Origin: Vanessa cardui
Taxonomy: Eukaryota; Arthropoda; Insecta; Lepidoptera; Nymphalidae
Length of the DNA stretch: 64,000 nucleotides
NCBI RefSeq assembly: GCF_905220365.1
Contig: NC_061136.1
Coordinates: forward strand, 10,023,702 to 10,087,701
Direction of reading: 5' to 3'
The translations under genes were made by a program, and so were the position numbers. Positions 12,241 through 25,716 of this stretch are shown one piece after another (position 1 is the first letter of the stretch; each line of letters starts with the position of its first letter). The notes beneath the pieces are model-generated. The model ran no database searches. It was not told where the DNA came from and saw only the letters and a list, made by a program, of their open reading frames with translations.

Positions 12241-13200
12241 TTTAAGATTTTATATTAAATACGAACATTTCAATCTGCTTACGACACTTTTAAACGCTTC
12301 TATTTGATTGTCTTGATTGATGTAGTCAAATCATATCACATATTTGTTACGAAAAAACTTTGCAACAATCAGCGTTCAGTAAAATGCGTTCTTTTACATT
12401 TAAGTACGTTTTATTTTGAGCATAGAATAACTATTAAATTAAGATTTATTACATCGGATATTGGTAAATGTACAATATGAGACTTAATTTTTTTTATATT
12501 CTTATACAAATATTTTCACACTATTAATGTGATCGTGTTATAATATATATCTTTCATTCACTTCGAAACTCATGAAAGTCAAATACCGTGATATTAACAT
12601 TTTCAGTTAGCTTCATTTTATGAATTTCTTCCATTGAAATGAAACTTTCGTACTTTATAAAAGAGTAACAAAATAAACTTAAGAAACGTCAGAAACGTTG
12701 AGGATTCCACGAGATTATTCGACGAATCTTTGTCTATTTCATGGAACGGAGAGTCTAATATTTTTATATTGAGGTCCCGCTTGACGTAAGATAACGAAAT
12801 ACGAAAAGTTTAGTTCTACCGTGTACCCACCTCATACAATCTTTTTATGCTTATCTTTCTGTGATTTATGAGTTGTTCGGCGTCCGACAACGGGAAAGAA
12901 AGGAGGTATACAAAAGTAATTTATTTTTTACGTTTGTTTTTCTTGTCTTTCCATCCGTGCGTGTACTGGCCAGGCAAACATGTTTTTGAAGTTGGCATTT
13001 TTGAGTTGTCGCGTATGATTTATGGGTGACCCGGAGTGTGGGCGGTGCTTAACTCGATCGGTATTTTGGTACATATATAAATCACTGTATATAAATCTCT
13101 TATAAACCTTCATCTCTTTATTGGGTCTGACATGAAAAACTTATAACGCACGTTGCATTATGATTAAAGTACTCCTTTTAATGTACCTAATTAATAAGTA
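12241..13200. other. AT-rich stretch without a gene
   Basis: No gene was recognised. A 61-codon minus-strand frame (12928-13113) has no family resemblance. Confidence 0.5.
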
Positions 13201-13270
13201 TGATTCATTTTCGTTTCAGGTATGCATTGGGTGTTTTGAAACCGAGAGAAAGCTGTGGTTTTGGGTAAAT
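13201..13270 (+). other. Possible 45-bp microexon or recursive splice site
   Basis: A pyrimidine-rich TTCATTTTCGTTTCAG ends at 13219 and is followed directly by GTATGC, so 3' and 5' splice-like sequences abut. Forty-five bases further on, GTAAAT starts at 13265. The 45-bp interval 13220-13264 is open in two frames. It could be a microexon or a recursive splicing site in a long plus-strand intron. The downstream donor is only fair, so support is weak. Confidence 0.2.
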
Positions 13271-16200
13271 AGAATACATTAAAATATTTATGCTTATAAG
13301 TCAAGGGCCTAATATTTTTTAATTCTGAGGTTAATGACACATGAAGTAGTTACAAAGGGTTAATTAGTTTAGATATTACTTTTTTAATGTGGTTTATAAT
13401 TTTGTATGGCTACGTGTTAATATTTGTGTGTCAAGAACCTTGAGTACTTGTTTGCTTTAAATAACAAGTCTCACTGAAGTAGGCTAGCAGACCTGACCAG
13501 TTGATTGTTATTTCTTTAACTAATTCGGCTTAAACATTTTAACTCAAATAATATTAGGTTTAAGCTCATTAATTTTATAATACCTTTAGGTCTTTCTATT
13601 TCATAAAAACGCCGTTTTATATGAAATTTAAGTTTTGCACAAAGCATATCAAGGCAAACGTTTTCGACTATCTCAACAAACCCTATACCCTGCTATAGCA
13701 GCATAGCGTGACAAAGAACAATTTCAAAAACATCGAAAAAGATATTCGAGTAAGACCTAAAGCGTCGTCCACAATGCACGCGTCACATTGGATATATCAA
13801 AAAACTGCCCGCGGGCAATGTTTGCAAAAGTGCATGCATTATGAAGATTGCAAATCTAGCCGAGCCAAGCAGGCGGGCTAACGCTCGTTGCCAAAAATCA
13901 CACGATAAATAATACAGAGCCAAGCTGCATGCATTATAGCACTACCTTATCTTAGTGAATTTGAAGCCAAGAATTGTCCATTAAATATGCATTAAAATTA
14001 CCTGTCTCGAATGAAAAATAAGCGAAATTTATGACTTTTGCCTTGGACTGAAATAAGGGCTTCGATTTCACTCAAAACATTTAGGCGATATGACTTGAAG
14101 ATATCTGTTCGTGTGCACGTAGCCTTATAACTAATTTAGTTGGAGTAAAATCTTATTATGTCTATCATGATTGACGAATAAATCAAATACGGGTAAAGCT
14201 AAAAGTCTGTATATGTTAAGTAATTCTCTTTGTATACCGACAGTCCTATATACTTTATTTAATTTAATTTATCGTTGTAGAAACATATTGAAATGAGTTG
14301 CAATTATATATTCCGTTCGCGTCTATATACCACAACCTCCTCAATTAGATGCGTCGCGGATAATATTGTATAACTGGGATTTCTTCCAAGAAACTAGTTC
14401 TTATATAATTCGGGGTTTTTCTGTTATGGACGTTGAGTTCTTTTCTAAATAAAAACATACCATTATCAATTGACATAAAAGGAATATATTATTTTTTTAT
14501 AAAAACAAAATTTGTAAGGAACTATAATTTTTTATAGCTCATAATTTTTGTAGTACCTTACTTATAAATCAACAAAACATAAAAAATATATTAGAGCTCT
14601 CATTAAGAATTATCGCTATTTTCAAAATCTGTTGTGATTTAAAATTGAAGTTACAATATATATGTAATACGGATTCTAACAAAAAGGAAACCAACCACCA
14701 CACAGGAAATTTAGCACTTAGCTCACTCACCTATAGTATAGTTGTAGGAGGTTAGGCTACAAAATATTCAGTAGCTTTAAAGAGATTTTCTATGCTTTTT
14801 ATTATTTTGTTTCCTAATAAAGATTTAGTAAGCCGACGTTATTATAAGTAACAAGTATAAGTTAATTTGTAAATTTCATTGGCATTAAATAAAAATAGTA
14901 AGAAAATAGTTTTCATTTTTCAATTCAAAAAAGTCTTTTTTTGCAACCGATCAGCAGTTTCATTTGATCATCTTCGCATCCAATAGACATACAGACGTTT
15001 GAAAATGGACTAATATATCTTTTAATTTCATCTTCCACATCGCTTACGGTTTCCACATTCTTATGTCTATCACTGACAGCACAATATTGAGAAGGAAGAC
15101 GTCAATGTTACTCGAAATCGCGTGTCAATTCAAGTCCACATTCATATTGATATGATACAATAAATAATACGGTTTCACAAGTTCCCATGTCCTACCTATA
15201 CCGGACATGCCTCTCAAAGTGCCAACATATCAGCCCACTCATTGTCAACATCATTGTCCATTGGTAACTGCCAAGATTACTCCAGTTGAAAGCATACCAT
15301 TGGTTTCTATTTACGAGTATATCTACGAATACTCCACTATTGTAAGCTATTGTTAATTAATAACAAAAGTTTAAGTAGATAATCTGTTCACGCTACAAAA
15401 ATAGTTTAATGCGATATTGTAATATTTTTAGAAGATTGATGTACCAAAGAATTTATCAAAATTCTTGATGTAAAATTGCAGATATAAATAGAAATTTTGT
15501 TTTTAAGCAGCTGAGTGAGTAATTCTCGTAATTGTTTCTCGGATATTTATCGTGATCTGAAACCAATAGTAGGGGCTGTTCATCACCGGCTCAGTGCCAA
15601 CGTTCGCCGATTGTTATTCAGCAGCGCGCCGCGACGCATGCATACAACGAATACGCAATGTGGGGAATTTTCGCATACGCCGCATACAAGCCTCGTCACG
15701 GCGTCACATGCATGTCATCGAAGATAGTCATTGACAAGTTTTTATTTTCGTCCGGCAAGTATCTAAATTTACAAACAGAACCATACTTTTTTTTGATTTT
15801 ACCAAACATGGATCAAGACTGACGACTGAGTTGCTTAAAAATTATTCGGAAACCATACAGTTGCGATTCGAATTACTCTGTTCCAGTGACCAGTTTGCAA
15901 GGATACACTAAACTGTCAGATTCTTTATTCATCAACCTCTTAAAACTCACCTATAAATTATGAAACTCAAACCCAAATAAGAATATTGTTTCCTATTCTT
16001 GATGCACACAATTATAATATCTGAACTAATCACTAACATAATCACATCTATTTCTAGTGTTAGCAAATACACATGGTTCTAGTTAATTGAAAATATTTTT
16101 ATCAAACATTACAACATGCATACTTAACCGGCTAATTATAAAAGGTCATATAGCTTAGCTTATACAGCAAACTAAGTATGAAATGGTAAACGAAATTGTA

Positions 16201-19200
16201 TTCACATCGAAATATTATTCAAGGCGCTCGGAAGTCAATAAAATAATAGTATCGAATCCTCCAGCGTATACGGAGTCACACACTATAGGATGGTGTTTGT
16301 TCAAACAATGAAACTCATAAACTATCTTGGACCCGGAATACTGTGTCCTGCATGATCTGTATCCCGATCTAATTAAAATGCATTTTAATGAATTGTAGTT
16401 TATATCAATGAATATAAGGACTATTTTCTTATCTAATTATAAAAAAAATATAACATGAATAATACTTGTAAATTATTTTTAGCGGCAACGTAAATTGCCA
16501 CATAGTGGGTACGTGTTATTTTCTGCTCCTAGAAAAAAAAGGACGGCGGAACTGTTGGACTGAGTTGGTATATAATATTCATGGCATGTACATAAATTTT
16601 AAATGTTTAACGTTTTCTCAAAGCGAGTTTAACTAATTTCTAGATAAATAAATCATTCACATATGAGTTTTAAATAATTCTTTTTTTAAACCAGTAAATT
16701 CCCAACGGTCTTGTGTTCGGTAACGCGATTATGTTTATGTTTTAAACATAGCGTATATTACGTTTGTTACGTAAAAACCGTTAAATATTTTATTCAATTG
16801 ATAAATTTATTCAAGGCACACTGTAATCTAGAAGGCAAGTCACAGGCTGTCCTCCTATTAGCTTTGGATTTCAAGTAGTCCCGACTTGTCTCTAGCCCTT
16901 CGCATGCACTCAACACATGAATGAGAGCGCGCTATTGAGTACAGACAAACTGACAGATGCATTCGTTCCCATGTAGGTTAGAAAACACAAGTGCCGTGAA
17001 TGTCACATGGCATACACTTGAATAGCTACGTCTTGATACAACGGACTTTAATATGATCCGATGCGTACGAAAATAAATACGTTATACCGTATCGACGTTT
17101 TTAAATTACAATCGTGACTTTCCTGTACACGATGAAAGCTCACGGCGATGTTTTATTTAAAGTGAGGCGCGAGGGTCGTAAATCATTAGCCGTCTTTCAG
17201 TACGATTGTTCGATTATATTTTAAAGAATAAATCGTAACAGAATGCAAACCTAATTGCGATCAGATCGTTGTCGTCAATAGTAATAAAGAACCAGTTTCG
17301 ATTATTATAAATTTACAGTTGTATTCATGGATGTAAAATAAATATTTAATGCGTATTATAAATGAAATGTAAGTTAACTTTGAAGGCGCTAATTATAATA
17401 AGTATGAAATGGAACGCAATTAATTTAATTTGTTCAGTCGCAGTTATTACCATCGGAATTAGGTAAAACTGGTTGAGAGTTAAATAAGAAGTGGATTTCA
17501 AAAAGTCCTGTTCGAAAATCAGATTCAGCGAAGTGCAAAAGTAGACACGAAAACAATCGCTTATTAATGTACCGTCAGCAAAACATCGCTTGAATCGAAA
17601 TGATAACATCAATGTTCATGCATTAGGGGCACGTATGAGTTGGTCGTGTCGAAAGTATCGCTTTTGTAAGGAATTGAACTCGGTATTATTTTCATAGACG
17701 ACCATACACTTCCTGAATTTTATATTTTTTTAATCGATTTTTTTAGGCGTAGTATTAAAATTAATAACTTTTTAATCGTGTGGACTCGAAAACTCAATAT
17801 TTATTAATTGTTGTTCAGAGTTCAATCTTAATGTCTTCATCAATAACTGATAATTTATGTACAGCACGATCGGTACAAGACAAAATTGCGGCCGCCGGCT
17901 CCCCTTTGTAATCAGTGCAGAATTATAAAGCCATTGCAACACCGCGGGCACTGTTCCCTGAGTTATTAAGAAAGTTATATCTCAATGAAGTTATTCGACG
18001 AACGATTCCAACGTTCCGTATGCAAGATTCCTTTAAAACGCACGCGAGCCGAGGTAAGGAGAGAAAGGTGAAAATTATTTTTGTGATAACAATTATGTGT
18101 CACAGTGTTGGAGCACTTAATTACATCGAACGAATTTTTTTGAATCTGGAAAATGACGAAAACATTTTGAAACTGTCACAATTAAAACAATTATCTTTCG
18201 TGTGTTACCGCCTAAAATGTTAATAGGTATGACAAAACAGTTAACAAAAAATAAACATAACGAGCGAATGATTTCTTTTATTGCTCTATCGATCTTTGCT
18301 AATGATTATCGCATTGTAATATAACATAAAATAAAACAGTAATCGTTATCTAACTATTAGAGCATATGTATTCGGAAAAGATTTATATACGAAGATAATA
18401 TTGATACATATTACCCGCCAGCTCTGAACTGATCGTCCGTGCTTCTTGTTTACGACAGACAAACGTTCAAACACTCGAAAGTTTCGGTGGCTATTTTAAA
18501 CTGCCTCTTTTATTAGTTTTAAAAAAGGCCGTTTAGATTAGAGCGTTCAATGGTTAGTGGCTTATTGGTATTTGAAATATTAGGTGGGAGGAATGGCACT
18601 CCTGAAGTATTAATAGCCGTTTTATGGAGTAGCGTTTGTTCATGTGTGATTATGTAATCCGAGTTTATCGCTTAACTAACATTTGTATTTTTAAATGAAT
18701 TGTATAAAACAAGCGCAATAGGAACAACATCTCATTAAGAAATATTAACTAAGCATTTAAAAAAATACAACGGTTTTGTTTTCTTTTTCATACTGATTAC
18801 GATTACAATCAAATTATATTAAAATCGATACTATTAATTACTAACGTAAAATCAATCAGTACCCTTGTATCGATTACGTTAAATAAAACCTCTTAGCTAA
18901 AGTAACGATTACAGAAATAATGAAACCCGTTTCCTAATATCTTCATTAAGTTCATTCGATGCAGCCATATTCAATATTCTTTCATAAGAAAATTTCACGT
19001 TGTACGTACATATTTACTTGTATCGTTTTAATTATATTAATTTATCATTAGAAAAGTAATCGCGATCAATTATTATGAAATATCTATATATTAAATTTAA
19101 TAGTTATTAATGTTATCGTCCGATTGATACACTACTTGTAACTTGTTTCGGTAAAGATTTATTTCAAAGATTAAATATATTTTTTTAATTATTTCAAATA

Positions 19201-19319
19201 ACGTAAATTAACATTGTAGGTATAACACAGTTTACGCTATAATTAAGAACAATTAATTATTATACGTACGTATGAATTATGACTGTTTTTACGCTTAATT
19301 GTAACAATTTAATGATAAA
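13271..19319. other. Gene-poor stretch with scattered GC-richer patches
   Basis: No coding gene was recognised. GC-richer patches stand out at about 13740-13940, 15515-15730, 16830-17180 and 17870-18070. The first contains CCCGCGGGC and repeated GCATGCATTAT strings; the second contains repeated GCATGCAT-like cores; the last contains GCGGCCGCCGGC. These look like candidate noncoding regulatory elements rather than exons. The 102-codon frame at 17915-18223 starts from GTG, uses AT-rich codons and matches nothing I know. Confidence 0.4.
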
Positions 19320-20110
19320 GGAAGACAAAATGGTCATTTACGTGCGGCGCGTTAAGAGCTCATTGTTTCGCATTTTTCATTCGCAGCGTTCCTCCAAATT
19401 CAGATAAAACAAATAAAAACTACACCGATTTAAAGCGTTTCTCTCACTGGCGCAGTTTGTCATTTACTACACCCTTATCGATACACTGCCAGATAGGCCC
19501 GTGTTTATGTCGCTTAAATTAAATTGCTTGTGTTGATTATAGTGACGTTCCTTTACATATACCCAAATTTATGACCTCGGATCTCGACCCCGATACATCT
19601 CACGTCCGTTTTTAACCGAGAGAACATTTGTTTAGTTGTTTTGATCATTATTTTCAAGACTATCCTCGCGGAATAAAAATCGATTCGACCGAAACGAAGA
19701 AACATCGAGCAATAACAACAAAACATAAAGTGGCAAGTAACGCCCATCGAATCGAGAGGGCCGTAATAAAATTATATACTAATAAAAATCAATATAAACA
19801 CCATAACATTCTATAAAAGCCGCTACGGTTTAACTTAACGTCTTCATTAGCCTCCTCACGACCTCCCGATTGCGAGAACTCGATGCAATTTTCGAATCGA
19901 GTCGAGCCGTTGTCGGCTCCGTAATTTGCGTTGTTCGAGTCCCGATTTGTCGGCCGGGACGAGTATTCTGAGAGCGTCCGACAATTTCTATACCGACTAG
20001 AAAGGTAATTTTCGAACGTGAGCGATTGGCGCTTTTGCGGAGTCGAGGTGCTCGAGCGCTATGGTGTAATTGAGGCTTTGAGGCAGGCCGTAATTTTAAA
20101 ATTACATCAA
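19320..20110. promoter_or_regulatory. Long GC-richer block, candidate regulatory element
   Basis: About 800 bp of clearly raised GC content contains repeated CGA/TCG-rich strings such as ATCGATTCGACCG and CGAATCGAGTCGAGCC. A 141-codon minus-strand frame across 19830-20255 and small plus-strand frames are open, but the peptides are Arg/Ser-rich and unfamiliar. A GTGAGT preceded by AAAAG on the minus strand near 20121 resembles a 5' splice site. I favour a noncoding element; the frame is explained by composition. Confidence 0.3.
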
Positions 20111-23100
20111 TTGAGAACTCACCTTTTACTATAATTGATGCAATAAAACCTAGCGATTCATTTGCTTGACTATTAATAGAAAACATTAAAACAAATGGTA
20201 TTTGTGCAGACCCTAAGACTAACCGGTGGTTAATGCTATTATTAGACCTATTCAAAATTCTATGGCAAAAAAAAATTACTTTAATTTTCCGTAACCATTA
20301 CATTGCTGGAGATAATTGTACAACCTGCGTCCTGGAGTATTCGTACAACGGAATGATTTATGATTGGGGGCTAGTTAATTGTATTTCTCTCCTAAAAAAC
20401 ACTATGCATTATCTCCCAGCGGCCGACAGGTAACAAATCTTGCTTTTTCAAATATTATTACTCATCGCATTCGATTTGGGAGCGGGCGAGCTACGAAAGC
20501 TATATCACCACCTACTCGGTATCCCGCTGCTCACAGTATTCTTTGGTCCCCCAAACTTTAATCAAATGCAACACACATTCATCTATTCGTCTCTTTTCCG
20601 CGCGTATCGAATAGACGATGTTAGACTATCGCTGTCTCGTGCCCCACTAAAATAGACTTTGCCCAAGCGCACTACTCGTGTCAAAAGTTTTGTGTAGTAA
20701 TGGCTTACGAAATTTTCCCCTACCTCGTGACTTTTTTGTACAGTCGAGAACGAGTGTTGGGGTCGTGGAGTTGTGTTAGAAAAAAAAATTGAATAGAACG
20801 ACGATACGATGTTGATTGTGGAATAGATTTTAGTGCACTGCGCGGCAGATGCCTTCTCACCGCTAGGTGCGTTCCGACTATTATATTATGGACAACAGTG
20901 TCAGTTGTAAATAAGGATTTGTATAGACCAAACGTATCGAACAAGTGAGCGTTGAGCTTTATTAACATCATTAATTAATTGATACAGATAATTAAAATTA
21001 TATTATTAAATAATATTATAGTGATCTAATAAGAAACTAAGAGGAACACGTGGTATTCGTGTATTCTGTGATAACGAAGATTATTTATTAGTGAATTAGT
21101 GTCATCATTAATTTTAATAAGTGCTTTATAAAAGGCTTTAAAAGGATTTATAATAATTGTAAGTATTTATTAATTATTATTAATGATAATGTCGTTAATT
21201 TTATGTAGTTTCTAAAACGAATACCTAAGTTTTAAGAGTTTATAGATTATATAATATCGTATATACTTACATATTATGTATGGTTATAAATATAAAGCAA
21301 TAATCAATTCATTGGTATAATATTGTGTATAATATATAGATCAATGTTGTAACTATGATTATTTTTTCACAAATTTATGGCTATATGAATATGTAATTTT
21401 GAATAGCAAGTTATGTGTAACAATGTATAGAATCAAACTAAAACGATAAACTTAAATAATCAAGGATAAATGTTAAAATATGTTTTTCTTAGATCTAGAA
21501 ATTATAATATAATAAACAAACAAAAAATATTGGCGGCTAAAGTCCAAGTCTTTAAAGATCGAGTTGGAATGTATCGAGATAAAAGATGTCATCCAGAATC
21601 TTGGACCTTAAAGCGAAACCGTACTTTTATTAACGGTGTCACCGTAATACCGACCGTAAGTTTATCGCATTTGAGATCAATTTCCTGTAACAAAATTCAA
21701 AGGTCGCTTTAAGTTTTTTCGACAAAGGTCTGAGACCAAAGTTTTGACCTAGCGTTTGGAATTCATAAAATCAAAGCCGCGTCCAGTATGTAGCGTCATT
21801 CCACGAAAACGACTGAGTTTTATTTATTTATAATGTAAATCTTTTATATTTAATACAGAGATCATCTTAATAAGTAAACAAATCGTAAAAGTAACATTAC
21901 GTGCTATGAATACCAAAAACACAGCAAGCGAACAATATTCGAGGTGCCTGAACTGAATTCACAGCTTTTATCACTTAGGTATTTTTGTCAGCGACTTCCT
22001 CAGATAGCGAAGGCTTTCTCAGCCGCGAGGAAATGAAATTCTTATCGTTCCTCGGTAGAAAGAAGCTCACTTCTTTCAGTTATCCGCGCAGGAAATATAT
22101 GGGGGAGTAGACGCGACGCTCGCAATAACCAACATCTGATTGCTTAAAGGAATCGCGGAAAAATCTCTCGCTCAATCTAAATAATGTATCCTGTTAAACA
22201 TTTTTGGCTAGCTCGGGTTTTGTGTTACACAATGGAATTATAAACACGTAAATGTATATTATATTCTCATAATAGAAAAAAAAGTAATTTTAGTATAGTG
22301 GTATTTGATGTCGTATTTTTGTACTTATTTGATGAAAACATTCTATAATAAATGCTATTTAAAAAACAGCTCCAAAATATTTAAGCGGATTACGTTATAG
22401 CATATAGCGCTTAATTTTTTACGTAACACGTATCATGATTATGCATATTCAGAACGGTTTTAAGTTGAAAATCACAAAACGCGCTTAAAAACTTTCAACA
22501 ATGATGTCCCCTTTTTCATTCTGACGCTACACAAAATTTACGATCGGTCCGCGAGAGCGGGCATTGCGTGCCTGATGTTTCTAAAAATGTGTCAAACTTT
22601 TTACAAACTTCTTTCATTTAGCTGCGTCCGGCCTTCCACTGTAGCCTTGTGAGATATTTTTTTTCTATTGTTTGTTTTTTAGTTGCTATTGAAATGTCTT
22701 CGAGATAAGAGATTTTGACTTACGTAAAAACTGGACACCGAATGGGATAATGAAATTTCTCCTTTCTCTGAAATTTCTATTGTATAAATACATTTTTGTC
22801 TTTTCGAACGTCACAGCTTGACTTTATTCGTCGTTTAGAATAATAATGAAACGATCAATTTTTATTTAAAAAAAAATTAAATTTACGACTCAAGTCAAAA
22901 TTGATAATACTAATTGCGTCAATACGTCAATGCGGTGCGTTGTGAAATTGTGTTGTGAAATATTTAAATTTTCATTGAATTATTCAGCCATTTTTATTTA
23001 TCAACGTGCACAAGGCCTATTTTGCATAATCGGTTTATTTTAAAAGTCTCTACCAAGCCGTTCGGGCGGAGATCCTAAACCGGTTGAAGAATTAGGTTCT

Positions 23101-25313
23101 ACTTTGAATCATGGGGATGGGACATGTACATTGTAAATAAAATAACCATCATTCAGATTCATACATAAAACAAAATATTATCGATTTTGAAACCGATAGA
23201 GACGATAAAATATTATTGATAATAATATCGATTTTTGTATAAATAGTAATGAAACTTGACAAGATAATGGTGAACTCCAATGGAATGAAGTTGCAAATTC
23301 AACTCGGTACACTACAATATAATCGATATCGCTGTTTGGACATAACAATGATAATGGAATTAATTAAGTCGGATGTGTAATTTACAATGAATTCCACAAG
23401 ATGAAATGATACCGTATTGTACTATTATAATTAAATGAAAACTTAAGTAAATATAGTTAATTAATTTTATTAAAAAGTGTTTAGATGAAGTTTCACTTTG
23501 TTCTTTTATTTATATCATGCAATAAAATTTGAATTATGAAATAAAAATTAAATATATAATAATTTTTTATCATGTTCTATCGAATTCCAATATTATTTGT
23601 TTAAGTTTGAATAAAGAACTCCATTTATTTTCAAATCAGCATTCAATCTAACCACAATATAAAAAAATTAAATAAATATCACGGGAAACATAAACAATCA
23701 TTAAGAGTAACGGAAAAATTAATTCATTTAAATTAAATCAATATTCAAAAATCGAATTCTAATTTATAAATGAATACGAAACATCCAACAGAGTCTTTGT
23801 CGATTTTATTTAAATCATTTCTATAATTTTGTTTAAAATTTAAAATTCGAACATTCATCGCCATTTGATTTTACATTTGACACCGCATACCTAACTCCGA
23901 CATGTTTATGTGCTTACATAGCAATAAACTTTTCAAAACTACTACCAATCGACAATCGAAAATTTAAAAATATATAATACCATAAAGTAAACACGTGGAA
24001 TTAGACACGCCTGAAATGGTATATCGAATTCAACTAAGCATCATATGCTAATTACGTAGATCCACACAAAACGCTTTAAGACATTCGACCGGTGTTCACA
24101 TTACGACTTATTCGAATTTCAAATTTAGAGATGCGTAGGCGCACAAGAATTAGGTGGTGTTTAAAAAGATTAAAATCGGTCTCGCGCTTGAGTAGGAAGA
24201 ACTTGATTTATAACCTTATCTAATATAAATTTTGCTGTTCATGTCGAATTTACCGGCTAATGAGACCCTGGGGAAACCGTTAGCACATACTTTGAGAATC
24301 ACTGCCTAAATCAAAATGACACGTAGAGTAGCTCGGTTAATTGGGCTTAACGCTCGAAAGTGACATTTAATTTACATGACGACGTCAATTAAAATTAAAA
24401 AATGGGCGTTATTTACCTACATTCTAATCTAAAACTTGTACATTTTAATCTATTATGAGAATATTTTTTACGCGATAGGTTCGTATAATTAATAGATCTA
24501 GATAGCTGTTGCCGCCTTGCTTCACTGTGCGTAAATAAAACTTTACCATATATTTTTATACTTAAAGAATTAAAAATTGACTATGTTATCATAATAATAC
24601 ATAGAAAATATGTAAGAATGATAAAGACGGGATATTTAACATGATTTTTTACTTTTACTTGGTGGAGCTCGATATTTCGACATTATCTACGAATGTACTT
24701 GTTCACGAGACTGAAGTTTGCGGGTAGATGTTGAATATAACTAAAAATAAAACCATGGTAAATATCCTGTATTCAACGCTCGCAGAATTGTCAATCTATT
24801 GACAGAAACCATAAATTTATATAAACTTTGAATTTGAATATATCGTATTTAATAACTGTAATAATAAAAATAACCATGTTAATTTCAAATGTTATATACA
24901 AAATCTATTTTTATATTTCATTTCATTTGTATCTATTTATGTTACTACAATATTTATATTATTACTACTACATGTGTTTTATGTATCTATATTTTTGATT
25001 TTTAAAAATGACGGCCATACCTGCTCATTTATTTACGTATCAAAATATAAGGGTGGGTGTACATAGCGGCCACAGCTGCCCGCCTGTTAACTGACAGCTT
25101 TTAGATTAGGACCCCTTCTACCAGCCGCGCCCCAAAATTGAGAGTCGTGCCGCGCCGTTCTAAATTAGTAACGGTTTCCAAATTGCTTTTTAATTTCGAA
25201 TCCTTTATTAACAGTTTTTTTAGAACAACTCGCATCTTTAACTTAATATTTTTTATATTATGAAACCGTCGAAATAAATTCGTACGCAAAAATAAAATAC
25301 ATTTTTGTTTATG
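20111..25313. other. Gene-poor stretch left of the retroelement
   Basis: No gene was recognised. A GC-richer patch at about 21960-22160 could be regulatory. At 22656-22682 a strong pyrimidine tract ends in TTTTTTAG, resembling a 3' splice site on the plus strand, but no convincing exon follows. The rest is AT-rich; short open frames at 20233-20971, 21470-21712 and 25101-25289 have no family resemblance. Confidence 0.45.
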
Positions 25314-25317
25314 GTTG
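25314..25317. repeat. Target-site duplication of the LTR element, left copy (GTTG)
   Basis: GTTG immediately outside the left LTR matches GTTG at 28539-28542 outside the right LTR. A 4-bp duplication is the usual size for gypsy-type integration and shows that both element ends are original. Confidence 0.85.
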
Positions 25318-25694
25318 AATTACGTAGGGCTGCCGTTGAGGATGCAGAATGAAACCGAACGAATTTAACTTATACGTTTATTTAAATAATTTAATTTAAC
25401 AATTAATTATTTCTAATTTATAATATACGTGACAGTCTGTTCGATGTTAGAACAAAAAGTGAAGTTCTGTAGTCTGAATTACATATTTATATACGAAATC
25501 GGTAAATCACTGAATGGTCCCCACGGTATGGTGATTCTTGGTAGCGCTCGATGTTCGGGAGGTCTTGCGAAACAAAGCAGCGACGCTGGCAACAGGTGGT
25601 AGCTTCAAGGAATGCATGGTGTGATTATTTCTCACGGTATGGTAATTCTTGGTAGCGCTCGATGTTCGGGAGGTCTTGCGATTATTTCTTAACA
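25318..25694 (-). repeat. 3' LTR (377 bp)
   Basis: It reads as base-for-base identical to 28162-28538 at a constant offset of 2844. In element orientation it starts TGTTAAGAAATAATCGC and ends TACGTAATT. An AATAAA on the minus strand (plus 25377-25382) lies about 60 bp from the LTR end and is a plausible polyadenylation signal. Inside is a 49-bp direct repeat (25522-25570 and 25633-25681) with one mismatch, perhaps a duplicated promoter or enhancer unit. Confidence 0.93.
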
Positions 25695-25704
25695 ACTCCC
25701 TCCG
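25695..25704 (-). other. Polypurine tract
   Basis: In element orientation GCGGAGGGAGT-type purines directly precede the 3' LTR. This is the expected position and composition for plus-strand DNA priming. Confidence 0.75.
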
Positions 25705-25716
25705 CAGGATCAGCAG

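Noticed and set aside
17915..18223. 102-codon plus-strand frame followed by a GTAAGG within it
   Set aside because: GTG start, no recognisable motif, AT-driven codons in the second half.
19830..20255. 141-codon minus-strand frame
   Set aside because: Non-ATG start, Arg/Ser-rich peptide with no domain; better explained by composition.
22656..22725. Strong pyrimidine tract ending in AG, a possible 3' splice site
   Set aside because: No convincing exon or donor follows; T-rich tracts are common here.
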